The position numbers and the translations under genes were made by a program. Source: Candidatus Raymondbacteria bacterium RIFOXYA2_FULL_49_16 (GTDB taxonomy: Bacteria > Fibrobacterota > OXYB2-FULL-49-7 > XYB2-FULL-49-35). From it: a stretch of DNA of 22,607 nt. The notes under the pieces were generated by a model. That model worked only from the letters and a program-made list of their open reading frames with translations. It made no database searches and was not told the origin of the DNA. Shown in pieces: positions 13,706 through 22,516 of this stretch. Each line of letters opens with the position of its first letter. The stretch's first letter is position 1. Location: NCBI GenBank assembly GCA_001789205.1, contig MFYT01000102.1, forward strand, positions 1 through 22,607, written 5' to 3'.

Positions 13706-16336
13706 TCACTTCACGAGCACGGCTTTTTTCACCAGCGCCTTTTTACCCGCCAACACCTTGACAATATACATTCCGCTGGGCTGATTTGACGCGTCCCATA
13801 CGATACCAGTAGACAGCTGGCTGCTGGTAGCGCACAGCTGTTGGACCAATGTACCATGAACATTATAAATCTCTATAATAGCATTCTTGCCGCTTACCGC
13901 ATGCTGTATGCTGACCTTTATTGTTGTCCTGGGGTTGAACGGATTGGGCGTTACCCGCAGTTCAGGAACGCCAATACCCGTTGCCGCAATATCATCGCCC
14001 GCGGTGCAATTGGTGCAGTAAATTTTTAACGTGCGCTGCGTCTTGGACAAGGTTAGTCCGGGAATTGTGATAAGGCCATTTGAATCGGCAATGGCATTAC
14101 CGCTGGCAACTGTCGTAGCTCCCTCGACGAGGTCCCATGTGTACGTTGAACCTGCGCCGTGCATAAGCTGCTGAAGCCTGCGCGGGGTCACATCAACTGT
14201 CTGCGTTAATTGCGCGGCACTGCTGGCAAGCCACATGGTCATCTCCCATTGGCTGGGATTGTCAACGTTCGTGGCCGGGTCCCATCTCACGGATAAATTT
14301 ATACTACCTGTATCCGGTGCGTCCCCCGGGGTAATGACAGGGGTCTGGTCGAGTGATCCATTCGTGAAACAGGGATACGATTTGTTTTTCTGATAGTCTA
14401 TTTTTATATAATTAACCACCGAGGCATGGCCTTGAAGCGCCCACCGAAAATTGAATCCGCGCTTTGTGGCAATCATGGCATTGGTGTTCTTCCATGCCTG
14501 GGGCCAGCCAATGGCGTGGTCATTATTGCCGTTCGCATAGGTCATCCACGGCGTCTCGGTCTTTACATTCGCGGCCAGGAATTTGGTGTTGTCCCAATAG
14601 TCCCAGACATTGACACTATCAGACGGATATACCACCGGATACCCGAACCGCTCAAGCCCTTCGTTTGAATAAATGGAATGCAATGAGGTGTCGCCCCAAC
14701 TGGACATATAAGATTTCTCGAAATCCGGAGATTCCCTTGGTATGTGAACACCGACCCACGAAAAAATATTGGCAAAGATATGCCCGCTGCGAAGACCCCA
14801 CGTTGAAGCGCCTGACCCGCCCATGGAACTTCCCGCAACCATTATTCGTTCCGTGTCGATATTGTATCTGGGTACTGCAAAGTCGAACAGGAAAGAGAGG
14901 TACCGAATCTGTGTGTACGGATGCACCACACCCCTGGTAAATGGCTTGAATGTGCCCGAATTCTCGTGGTAGCCGATCCACCAGTCGTACGGGTACTGGT
15001 TTGTGGAGATGAGCAGGCCACCTTCCTCCTCCCTGAACCATCCGCAATAGCACGAGTTTATGCTGCCACCCCAGCAGTGCAACGACACCTGTGCCATTGG
15101 TTTTGGAATAACGGTATCAGGGACCGCCACAAGATAATCATAGGGCTCGCTTGGGGTCGTATGGTTTGGAAGACATTCCCATTTGACATAATAATTGAGT
15201 GTTGCATTGGCTTTATTCTGGAAGGTAACACCGGACTGCACTTCCCTAAGCAAAACCATGCCTGTTCCAGCCGACACGGTTACGCCATTGGTTGCATTTA
15301 CCCCTGAAGTCAGGGTTGAAAAATCCTCTGCGCCATCAACGGCATGGCTTACAAAGTAATAATACATCGGGTTTCCGGCAGCCCTGAATCCGTCAACGTA
15401 TATGCCGGTTCCGGGAGATGCCAGTTTGAGGCTATCAACCGGGTAACGGGGCACTGGTTTTGTGTCATTGGCGACCTTACACCCACCCAAACCGTAATAC
15501 GATGCGTCCCATCCGCTCATCGGGAAAAGTTCGTCAATGAGTTCTGCATTAATAAGCGCGTTTTCCGAGGTTAATGGCTGCGTGGACCGGTAAATACGGT
15601 ACCGGATTTTTTGTTTTTTGCCGCTCCAATCCGCACTGTCATTATCTCTGGAAAAATGGGCGTTATAATAAGTCAGATATTCGCTGCAGGTGATATTGCT
15701 TGCGGTAAAAGGAGGGTCAACTTCCTTGAAGGTGATCATGGCATCGCCGTTCTCGAACCGGGCGGAAGCGCTATCAACCTGCGCAAGCACGGAGTCTGCG
15801 GGCTGGTTGCAGGTAACGTCGAGCGACGCCATGCCGCCATAAGAATACATGCCGCCAACGCTAGCAACCGTTAAAGTACAACGGCTTCCCACGGCAAGGG
15901 CCTGTTGCACAGCCGCGGTCGCGTCAAACGTCATATACCTGGGCCCCATCAATTGGAGCGTGTCGCCGGCCTTGGATTTCAAAATGATTTCGGTCCTTGA
16001 GTGAATAGTGTAAGGATACGATCCACCGCTAACGTATTTCCGCGGAGGGCCAAAAATGGCACGGTACACAGTAGCGCCGCTGATAGCCGAAAGATCGAAC
16101 ATAAGTTTACCACTACTTGCGTTATAGGTGATGGTACCCGGATGGCTGCCCCTGTCCGCCCTGTCTGTAAAACTATGGGTGGAAAGTGCGGCGTGGGACG
16201 CGACAACACATGCCGCGAGAACGAACATAACCGCGATCTTTTTGAGATAGGACCGCTGGCTTTCCGGCGCCCCGGTTCCCTGTGCCCGGTTTTTCCGCAT
16301 ACGGTTCTTCGTTGCTACTCGTTTACATACTGTCAT
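13706..16336 (-). CDS. Large secreted alpha/beta-hydrolase with DNRLRE-like N-domain and sorting domain
   Basis: The frame is open from 16363, but I place the start at the second ATG of an ATGATG pair (16336), because GGGAGGG lies just upstream and the leader aligns with that of the 905-aa paralogue (MTVCKRVA versus MSVHKRIA). From that start the protein is 876 aa. Residues 9-32 are an odd charged insertion before the signal core (KIAVMFVLAACVVASHA, 33-49). A DNRLRE-like beta domain spans about 50-180, followed by FN3-like sequence. The hydrolase part has RIMVAGSSMGGSG with Ser504; Asp606 (NGNNDHAIGW) and His637 (ALQGHASVV) are likely partners. DVTPRRLQQ lies at 715-723 and the sorting domain starts at about 796 (TPNPFNPRTTIKV) with YNVHGTLVQQL and WDASNQPSGMY. 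Ester-bond hydrolysis on an outside substrate is the likely role; specificity unknown. Confidence 0.83.
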   Translation of the reverse strand: MTVCKRVATKNRMRKNRAQGTGAPESQRSYLKKIAVMFVLAACVVASHAALSTHSFTDRADRGSHPGTITYNASSGKLMFDLSAISGATVYRAIFGPPRKYVSGGSYPYTIHSRTEIILKSKAGDTLQLMGPRYMTFDATAAVQQALAVGSRCTLTVASVGGMYSYGGMASLDVTCNQPADSVLAQVDSASARFENGDAMITFKEVDPPFTASNITCSEYLTYYNAHFSRDNDSADWSGKKQKIRYRIYRSTQPLTSENALINAELIDELFPMSGWDASYYGLGGCKVANDTKPVPRYPVDSLKLASPGTGIYVDGFRAAGNPMYYYFVSHAVDGAEDFSTLTSGVNATNGVTVSAGTGMVLLREVQSGVTFQNKANATLNYYVKWECLPNHTTPSEPYDYLVAVPDTVIPKPMAQVSLHCWGGSINSCYCGWFREEEGGLLISTNQYPYDWWIGYHENSGTFKPFTRGVVHPYTQIRYLSFLFDFAVPRYNIDTERIMVAGSSMGGSGASTWGLRSGHIFANIFSWVGVHIPRESPDFEKSYMSSWGDTSLHSIYSNEGLERFGYPVVYPSDSVNVWDYWDNTKFLAANVKTETPWMTYANGNNDHAIGWPQAWKNTNAMIATKRGFNFRWALQGHASVVNYIKIDYQKNKSYPCFTNGSLDQTPVITPGDAPDTGSINLSVRWDPATNVDNPSQWEMTMWLASSAAQLTQTVDVTPRRLQQLMHGAGSTYTWDLVEGATTVASGNAIADSNGLITIPGLTLSKTQRTLKIYCTNCTAGDDIAATGIGVPELRVTPNPFNPRTTIKVSIQHAVSGKNAIIEIYNVHGTLVQQLCATSSQLSTGIVWDASNQPSGMYIVKVLAGKKALVKKAVLVK

Positions 16337-16344
16337 CATAGCTA

Positions 16345-16351
16345 CCCTCCC
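16345..16351 (-). promoter_or_regulatory. Ribosome binding site deciding the start of the hydrolase gene
   Basis: GGGAGGG on the minus strand lies six bases before the first and nine before the second ATG of the pair at 16334-16339. It falls inside the longest open frame, which argues against the far-upstream ATG at 16363. The same arrangement (GGGAGGGG, eight bases, ATG) precedes the paralogous gene at 19158. Confidence 0.7.
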
Positions 16352-16440
16352 GAGGAATTGCATACTTTGCGACTCTTTCCGTAATAAATTGGCAATGATT
16401 GGCTCCTGTTTTTTTCAAGACGCCGGCTAAAAAACCTTCC

Positions 16441-19158
16441 TTATTGTAACAATATTACCCGTTTTGTAAGCACGCGATCACCGATGGTCGCGCGGATCAG
16501 GTACACACCTGAAGCATTACCTTCAGCGTTCCATTTCACGTGTATGCCCCCGCTTCGCGCCATGCGACAAACAGGGAATTCCTGAATTAATGCCCCGGTG
16601 ACGTTAAATATCTCAATCTTGTCGCGGCCTGAAGCTGGATAGTCAATACCGGACACGGTAATAGTGGTTGCCGGATTGAACGGATCAGGATATATTCGCA
16701 ATGCCAATTCTTCAATTTCCGGCTCTGTAAGCATGGCCAGGGTATTCAGGTTATAAGCGGCAAGAAGGGAGTCAACGCTTCCAGTATCAACATAGATATT
16801 AGCCGTATCAAAACGAATTGTTGCGTTTACAGCATTAGATATGCCGGAGGTGTTGTTATTCTCATCATATGGCTGCACAGCCATATAATAACTGCCAGCC
16901 GCAAGAAAAGAAGCGGAAAAGGTACATTCAACCATCTCACCTGCGGCCAAGGGAGCTGGAAGACGGCGGACAATAGTAGGACTTGTCGCAACAGCAGCTT
17001 CCTGTTGAGCGATTCTGAGAACATATCTAGTGCATCTGCCTGTTGCGCCATCATCGCCTGGAGCGGTAAACCTCAACGCAATACGAGAAATATCTCTGAT
17101 CAAGACGCCTACCAAACTTTTATTGCTGTCCCGCAATCCCTTTCCATAAAGTTCAGTAGTATCGTAGACAGCGATTAATTCAAGATCATGTATAACTCCA
17201 GGAGCAGTTATATCATTCGGAACAGTTCCGCTTCCCGCTTTTATGGTCAGCGTATTCCTGCTGGCGCTGCCCCAGCCGCCAACGACTCCTTCATGGAAGC
17301 AGAAGTTGGGTATGGTCACAATTCCGACTGTCGATCCGGGACTCGACGCTTCCGCGGTAACAACTCCCATCTCCATTCCATTACGGTACCAATGATACTG
17401 CTGTCCTGTTACAATAGGAAAGTTCTGCACTCTTCGTGGAGTAATATCCACCGTGAACACATCGGGGAACCCTAAATATGGCCGTTGCTGGACTCTGCCG
17501 CTATACTCGACAAACTTTGTTATATCCGGTCGAGCATCAAACTCATAGGGATACATAACAGGGGTGTAGGTGATGGGAACATACAAGGAATCAGTGTTAT
17601 CGACAACTTCGCCAAAAGCCCATCGCACCCGATGGTTAAGCCCGCCATGAACAAATCGTTCGAATCTGCTTGCCTGGACCTCATCAACAGTGGCGTTATG
17701 CATGGCAAATATGACTTTATTTTTAGGAAAGTCACCAGTATGGACAGGACCAACGCCATCACCGGAGTTGTGTCCGCCCGCTTCATTCATCTCAAGGTGA
17801 TGCAGCTTGCCTTCCCATAAAGGAGAATTTTCAATATTAAAGGGGTATCCATTCTCTGGCCAGCCCACATTCATATCATTTGAATTATGCTTCCCCTGAT
17901 ACCAAAGCGCATGTTTCTTCTCATTAAAATTGGGCCTATATACGCTATCTATCCAATAATCATTCAATGAGATACGCTTCCATATATTGCTGCCATGCCA
18001 ATATTCGCTGATTGCAGTATCCCCCTTCTCTCTACGGTACAGATCCACCCAGGGGAACTGATTACCCTCTGTGTATGGTCCCCAATTACGCCGGCCATCA
18101 CCATCACGGTAACCCATACTGCCGGAATCACCTACCGCAATCCAGTTGGTTATCCCGATGCTGTTAAAACCGCCGGCAAAACATTCAGGGTAATGAAAAA
18201 GCATCTGGGCCGTTCCGGTACCACCCATTGACTCGCCTTTACAATAGATATTATTTGAATCTGGGGCTATGAGATGAATATTGCTGAAAAAATAATCCAA
18301 CATTTTCAAATAACGGTACTGCGTATAATTGAATATCGTATCACCCGGAGAAACAGTCTCCATACCGCCGTAACTGGCGCGATTCGCCCTGTTTTTTCTG
18401 CCAAATCCATAGTGCCAGGTAGAACGGCTGTCACCGCAATCATCAACAGGCTTTAACTGATAATAACCAGCGCCTGACACACTGCCCAGGTTATTGTAGC
18501 CGTTACCCGCGCTTAGTCCATGTAACTGAAAAGAAAACCGATATTTCTTTATGGCATCAGGCAGCCCGTTTAAATAGTAATCGCTCGGCATTAAAATCTG
18601 ATACGTATATGCATACCCCTGCCAACACGGGTTCCAAATACTGAAATCATTGTACTGTAACGCGGTAATAGCTCGAAACTCGCCATTCTCAATGCGGGCG
18701 TCAACCCATATTGGCACAATGGTCTCGTTCACCTCTTCTGTTGCAGATGCGGCGCCAAGAAAAGTTTCTCCGCTCCCAACTCGGACAACCGCATAATAAC
18801 GGGAGCCGCCATCTTTGGTTGTCCACGCAAAAACCCCTGAATCAAAGGCAATTGGCTCTCCAAGAGAATCGATCACATAATTAGTAAGCGCCTTGCTTGA
18901 GTATTTGGAAGCGCAGCTTATGCCCCAGTAGCAATCCCAAGGCAATGTGGCAACCTTCAGTGCTCCAGAGTAATTCCCTGAATTAATCTCAGATTCGGAA
19001 CGATACACAGAAAAAGAATCTGTGCTGTTTGGTCCGCGGGGAAAAACCACAAAGGTCTGGCCATACCACTGCTGAAGACGTATGTCTGCCTGCAGCGCAG
19101 CTGCAAATATGCCAACGATTACTATTGTGAATGATGCTATTCGCTTGTGTACTGACAT
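16441..19158 (-). CDS. Large secreted alpha/beta-hydrolase with FN3 and sorting domains
   Basis: 905 aa. Signal peptide residues 1-24 (ending AALQA). An N-terminal FN3-like region (about 25-145) precedes the hydrolase, whose elbow is NIYCKGESMGGTGTAQML with Ser310; Asp428 (HNSNDMNVGW) and His463 (NEAGGHNSG) are plausible partners by position. DITPRRVQNF occurs at 571-580 as in the other two hydrolases. A second FN3 domain (about 651-782: APGVIHDLELIAVYD, YYMAVQPYDENNNTSGISN) is specific to this member. The sorting domain is a variant, with RIYPDPFNPATTITVSG from 821 (Asp in place of the first Asn) and NASGVYLIRATIGDRVLTKR at the end. GGGAGGGG eight bases upstream supports the ATG. It lies directly downstream of the membrane AraC regulator on the same strand, with a tandem repeat in the gap, so it is the likely target of that regulator. 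Confidence 0.87.
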   Translation of the reverse strand: MSVHKRIASFTIVIVGIFAAALQADIRLQQWYGQTFVVFPRGPNSTDSFSVYRSESEINSGNYSGALKVATLPWDCYWGISCASKYSSKALTNYVIDSLGEPIAFDSGVFAWTTKDGGSRYYAVVRVGSGETFLGAASATEEVNETIVPIWVDARIENGEFRAITALQYNDFSIWNPCWQGYAYTYQILMPSDYYLNGLPDAIKKYRFSFQLHGLSAGNGYNNLGSVSGAGYYQLKPVDDCGDSRSTWHYGFGRKNRANRASYGGMETVSPGDTIFNYTQYRYLKMLDYFFSNIHLIAPDSNNIYCKGESMGGTGTAQMLFHYPECFAGGFNSIGITNWIAVGDSGSMGYRDGDGRRNWGPYTEGNQFPWVDLYRREKGDTAISEYWHGSNIWKRISLNDYWIDSVYRPNFNEKKHALWYQGKHNSNDMNVGWPENGYPFNIENSPLWEGKLHHLEMNEAGGHNSGDGVGPVHTGDFPKNKVIFAMHNATVDEVQASRFERFVHGGLNHRVRWAFGEVVDNTDSLYVPITYTPVMYPYEFDARPDITKFVEYSGRVQQRPYLGFPDVFTVDITPRRVQNFPIVTGQQYHWYRNGMEMGVVTAEASSPGSTVGIVTIPNFCFHEGVVGGWGSASRNTLTIKAGSGTVPNDITAPGVIHDLELIAVYDTTELYGKGLRDSNKSLVGVLIRDISRIALRFTAPGDDGATGRCTRYVLRIAQQEAAVATSPTIVRRLPAPLAAGEMVECTFSASFLAAGSYYMAVQPYDENNNTSGISNAVNATIRFDTANIYVDTGSVDSLLAAYNLNTLAMLTEPEIEELALRIYPDPFNPATTITVSGIDYPASGRDKIEIFNVTGALIQEFPVCRMARSGGIHVKWNAEGNASGVYLIRATIGDRVLTKRVILLQ

Positions 19159-19274
19159 CGTAGTGACCCCTCCCTAGGCATTGATAATTTTATAACATGT
19201 ATTTAAAATACTCTCACACCCATTGATCGGAAAGTCCAATTTGCCAAAGAAAGGTGTCTATTCTCGGGAAAAGC

Positions 19275-19305
19275 TTCGTCTTTTTTGTGGAAATTCGTCT
19301 TTTTT
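19275..19305 (-). promoter_or_regulatory. Tandem direct repeat, candidate AraC-type operator
   Basis: TTCGTCTTTTTT occurs at 19275-19286 and again at 19294-19305 on the plus strand (AAAAAAGACGAA on the minus), 19 bases apart. Two same-way half-sites about two helical turns apart is the usual pattern for AraC-family binding. It lies just past the regulator's stop codon and 117 bases before the start of the hydrolase gene. I did not find the same 12-mer upstream of other genes here. Confidence 0.45.
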
Positions 19306-19325
19306 ACTGAAAACAGGGGGTTGCG

Positions 19326-21035
19326 TTAAACCGCCTTCTTCTGTTTCTGATACTCAGTAGGCGATAAGCCCTTGTATTTCTTGAAGTTCCTAAAAAAAAT
19401 GTTCTGATTGTTGAATCCCACCTCAAACCCGATGTCAGATATGGCTTTATCTGTTTTTTCCAGCATCTCGCACGCCTTTTCCATGCGTATGTCGCGCAGT
19501 CTTTGCATAGGCGATATAGTGCGCGCTTCCTTATATAATGCGGTCGCGTGCGACACGCTCAGATAAACTACCCTGGCAATATCCTCATTTGAAAGGTCGG
19601 CGTTGGAATATTCTGTTGCCAGAAGCTGATCGATCTTGTCCGCGATCTCCTTACTATTCCCCTGCAATGGTTCTTGTTCCCGTGACCTGACAACCAACCT
19701 GAAAAAAATAATGCCAAAAATGACCAGAAGTGCAATACCACAGCCCAACAGGACCATGAAGGAAAATTTCCGTTCAATAGTAAAATGCAGCACCGGCATA
19801 TTCTGAACAATAACAGTGTCACTCGAACGGACAATGCAGCTATGTATCTCCCATTTTCCCGGCTCAAAGTCATCAGTAACGCGGATTGCCACTGTTCCCG
19901 AACCCCGGTCAGGATAAAAACGGTATTTGTCGAAGAGAAATGTATTGTGCGGATATGCGCCTTGAACCGTATCCCCGACAGATGCGTATTTCCAGGCATT
20001 CAACCCTTCATCCCCTTTGAACGGGACCCCTATCGAATCATACAAACTGAAGACAAGGTTCCTTTTCCTATTAAAAAGGCCGAACCGATTCTCTAGTGAA
20101 GCGCCAAAAGAGGAGGAACGGAGATTCAGGTCTATATAATCCTTGCGGCCAAACGGTGTAAAGGCCAAATCAAGAAACAACGTATCTCCAACATGGAACC
20201 CGCCCTTGCCCGGTCGTTGGCGCACCGTTATCTGGTCAGCCGGTATTGTATTGGACAGCCGCTTTTCAGACATAGTGACATTATCAAAGCAAATAAACGA
20301 AACAGGCGTTTTTTTTCCCTGGCCCGCTCCCAATTCTATCTTCTCAATCATGGCCGGTACGTCAATGAGCGTTCGCGTTCCCGCGCCAATAAAACGGCTG
20401 TCGCACCACAACGAATCCATCAAAACATAGTCTTTGACGCTTATAGAAACAGAGACCGAATGCCACATACCCGGGACAACACATAACACAGGATCAGGCG
20501 GGATTGTCACTGGGCGATCACCGCGTTTTTGCCGAACAAGCATCTTCAAAAATATATCAGGCCCCCTCTTTTCCAGCAGCAGCGTGGGGTTGCCATAAGA
20601 GACGCTCCGATTACCTGACATGACAAACGAAATGATTGTACACCAGATGTCCGCGCCCGTATCGGCCGTTATGCCGTCTTTTTCAATCCTGAAGTCAACC
20701 GTAAAATACAATCCCGCCCTCAATTCAGCCGCGTTGAGGGGCAGCAGGACCCTTTTAGTGATTATATGGCGATTTCCCGCCGCGATTCGCATGCCATGGC
20801 CGCCTGAAGCCGCGTATTCATTGCTGACAGACATCCATTCCTGGCCCGGACCAGGGGAAGCGACCTCCCATGTCTCAAGAGGGTTCCGCTCTTCGAAATT
20901 AGTGGAGAAAAACACGTTTGCATGTGCACATAGGCAGAGATTGAGGATGAAGGCTACTGCCAGTTGTTGCAACATGACGATAAAATAATTGATTCGGCAA
21001 GACTGAAGAAAATTATTTGGTCTTTTTTTCGCCAA
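19326..21035 (-). CDS. Membrane-spanning AraC-family regulator with jelly-roll extracytoplasmic sensor
   Basis: 569 aa as drawn from a TTG at 21035; an ATG at residue 21 (20975) giving MLQQLAVAFILNLCLCAHA as signal peptide is an equally good start, since neither has a clear Shine-Dalgarno. Residues about 40-255 form a concanavalin-like jelly roll (FFSTNFEERNPLETWEV, HGMRIAAGNRHIITKRVLLP, VSFICFDNVTMSEKR); 265-420 is a second beta-sandwich; 426-449 is a membrane helix (FMVLLGCGIALLVIFGIIFF); 463-569 is an AraC double helix-turn-helix (LSNEDIARVVYLSVSHATAL; ISDIGFEVGFNNQNIFFRNF; LSPTEYQKQKK). The chain thus links an outside, probably glycan-binding, sensor directly to DNA binding. It follows the bicupin gene with overlap or a 37-base gap and precedes the 905-aa hydrolase. 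A dead N-terminal copy is present at 6976-7279. Confidence 0.87.
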   Translation of the reverse strand: MAKKRPNNFLQSCRINYFIVMLQQLAVAFILNLCLCAHANVFFSTNFEERNPLETWEVASPGPGQEWMSVSNEYAASGGHGMRIAAGNRHIITKRVLLPLNAAELRAGLYFTVDFRIEKDGITADTGADIWCTIISFVMSGNRSVSYGNPTLLLEKRGPDIFLKMLVRQKRGDRPVTIPPDPVLCVVPGMWHSVSVSISVKDYVLMDSLWCDSRFIGAGTRTLIDVPAMIEKIELGAGQGKKTPVSFICFDNVTMSEKRLSNTIPADQITVRQRPGKGGFHVGDTLFLDLAFTPFGRKDYIDLNLRSSSFGASLENRFGLFNRKRNLVFSLYDSIGVPFKGDEGLNAWKYASVGDTVQGAYPHNTFLFDKYRFYPDRGSGTVAIRVTDDFEPGKWEIHSCIVRSSDTVIVQNMPVLHFTIERKFSFMVLLGCGIALLVIFGIIFFRLVVRSREQEPLQGNSKEIADKIDQLLATEYSNADLSNEDIARVVYLSVSHATALYKEARTISPMQRLRDIRMEKACEMLEKTDKAISDIGFEVGFNNQNIFFRNFKKYKGLSPTEYQKQKKAV

Positions 21036-21789
21036 GCCGGGTGTGCGTCTTCAGAAACGAAACACCCTTTAAAGACGCGAAGAAATCCATCCAAACATAA
21101 CGGAGCCTGCGCCCCATGCGAACGAGGACCGAATGCGTTGAACCAGAGGGTATGCGAAGCAGGCAATTCCCGGTGAAAATACGGTTTTTCCCATCCGCGG
21201 ATACAGTCACATGGTTGTCCGCAAGCCCGAGAAAATACTGTTCGAGCATGGGATGCGCATGGGCTGCGACTGCGTCCGGACCGGTTGTTTCAACAGTGCC
21301 CATCGCAAGCCGGGGTACGATAGTCTCGGCCAACAGCGTCCGGTTCACTGTCTTTGCGCTTTTTATGGCCTCGCCATACGCTTCGCACTCTTTGTATCTC
21401 CGGAAATAAGGGACCTGCCTTCGCTTTTTCAGAATCCGCATGTCCTGCTGATCAAGGGTTTTTCTGATCGCCAGATAATGGAGCGTATGCCCTTTTTTAA
21501 CGCGCAGTTCACAGTGCTGTGCAACAGGAATCCGGCAGATACTTTCCGCGCTGATAGTCTTGTTCATGCCATTGGCGCGTAGAACACCCTTGCCTTCAAG
21601 AAAAAGCAGCACCAGGTCTTCTGAAGGTCCGCCAGTTTCGTTTCGCACGCTTGGGCCATTCAGGGACACAAATGTCGTGCATACTTCCGGCACTTCTCCG
21701 GGAAAAAATTCCTTGACCATGACCCGCGGGCCGGAACTTCCCGCCCTCCGGAACTTAAATTTTTGAATAGGTATATTCATTTCACACAT
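21013..21789 (-). CDS. Bicupin protein
   Basis: 258 aa, cytoplasmic. Two cupin-like halves are visible. The second (about 155-240) has a complete metal set: HAHPMLEQ gives His177, His179 and Glu183, and IPSGSTHSVLV gives His219. The first half (about 35-110: EDLVLLFLEGKGVLRANGM, SICRIPVAQHCELRV) keeps the fold but lacks the HxH/E residues. Bicupins include sugar isomerases, dioxygenases and small-molecule binding proteins; nothing here fixes the reaction. No DNA-binding domain is seen. Its 3' end overlaps the longest reading of the membrane AraC regulator, so the two are likely co-transcribed, and the cupin may process or bind the regulator's ligand. A second in-frame ATG three codons in (MNIPIQKF) is possible; no strong Shine-Dalgarno is seen for either. 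Confidence 0.75.
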   Translation of the reverse strand: MCEMNIPIQKFKFRRAGSSGPRVMVKEFFPGEVPEVCTTFVSLNGPSVRNETGGPSEDLVLLFLEGKGVLRANGMNKTISAESICRIPVAQHCELRVKKGHTLHYLAIRKTLDQQDMRILKKRRQVPYFRRYKECEAYGEAIKSAKTVNRTLLAETIVPRLAMGTVETTGPDAVAAHAHPMLEQYFLGLADNHVTVSADGKNRIFTGNCLLRIPSGSTHSVLVRMGRRLRYVWMDFFASLKGVSFLKTHTRLGEKKTK

Positions 21790-21918
21790 ATAATATATTC
21801 TTTTACCTTGTTATTGCACCAGGCGGGAAATGTTTTCCAGCAGTCCACTGACCGCAAAAAAGGCCTTAATCGTTGAAAACAGCCAGAAACAGCCGACTTG
21901 CTTCAGGACGAAACTCCG

Positions 21919-22516
21919 TTAAAAAAGTCCTCGTAGAATATTAATTGCACGCACGCTCGCTTCAACATAATTATATGCATCCGCATAGGTGCTGCTCCTT
22001 TCACCCCAGTAGTAATACAAACCACACAACCCGCAGTTGCCATATCCCGCGACAATGACGTCGTTGAAACTCGTGCGCGCATTTGTATACAGACTTTGCT
22101 CAACGGATACTTCTGACCCAAAAACCGGGAAATAATAGTCGCCAATGCGCGTGGCCTGTATGGTCATGCAGGAATCCGGACAGCCCCGTAGCGCCAGCCC
22201 ATCCATGTATGCACCACTGCCATTTTATCCACGGTTTTAAACTCCAGGTGCGGCAGGGTATCCATTGCTTTGGCGACCACATAGTCCTTGGTGAATCTGG
22301 AAGGGTTTGTCATGCAAGTTCCTGAACCGCCGGTCATATACAGACAGCAGCCGCCAAATGACTGTTCCATGCCGCGTTGGATATCCCTCAGGTTTAGACC
22401 AACCGGATGTCCGGTAAAACGGACTATGGATCCGATGGGATCGCCTGCTATATCCTGGAAAAAGAAGAGCCAGAGGTTATCGTCAATAGGGCCGTCGGTA
22501 AAGGTGGCGCCGGATT
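21919..22516 (-). pseudogene. Neutral/alkaline ceramidase-like gene, intron-interrupted and frameshifted (3' part)
   Basis: From the intron boundary the minus strand reads TDGPIDDNLWLFFFQDIAGD, PIGSIVRFTGHPVGLN, MEQSFGGCCLYMTGGSG and VDKMAVVHTWMGWRYG, then hits a stop at about 22164. The adjoining frame continues TIQATRIGDYYFPVFGSEVS, VEQSLYTNARTSFNDVIVAG and YGNCGLCGLYYYWGERSSTY to a stop at 21919. The order and wording (D-G-P-[IV]-D, G-x-P-I, G-H-P-V, then a GD..F.V...E strand and a GYGN loop) fit the neutral ceramidase-like fold, also common among uncharacterised secreted proteins of environmental bacteria. One frameshift lies around 22165-22215, and the 5' part is beyond the intron and the window edge. 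Unless the shift is a sequencing error the gene is inactive. Confidence 0.65.

Noticed and set aside
21790-21918. Possible terminator or promoter between ceramidase relic and bicupin gene
   Set aside because: A T-run (from AAAAAAGGCC on the plus strand) is present but I could not pair a convincing stem before it.
21903-22145. 80-aa minus-strand open frame in the ceramidase region
   Set aside because: The neighbouring frame carries the family-like sequence (IGDYYFPVFGSEVS); this one is its shadow.
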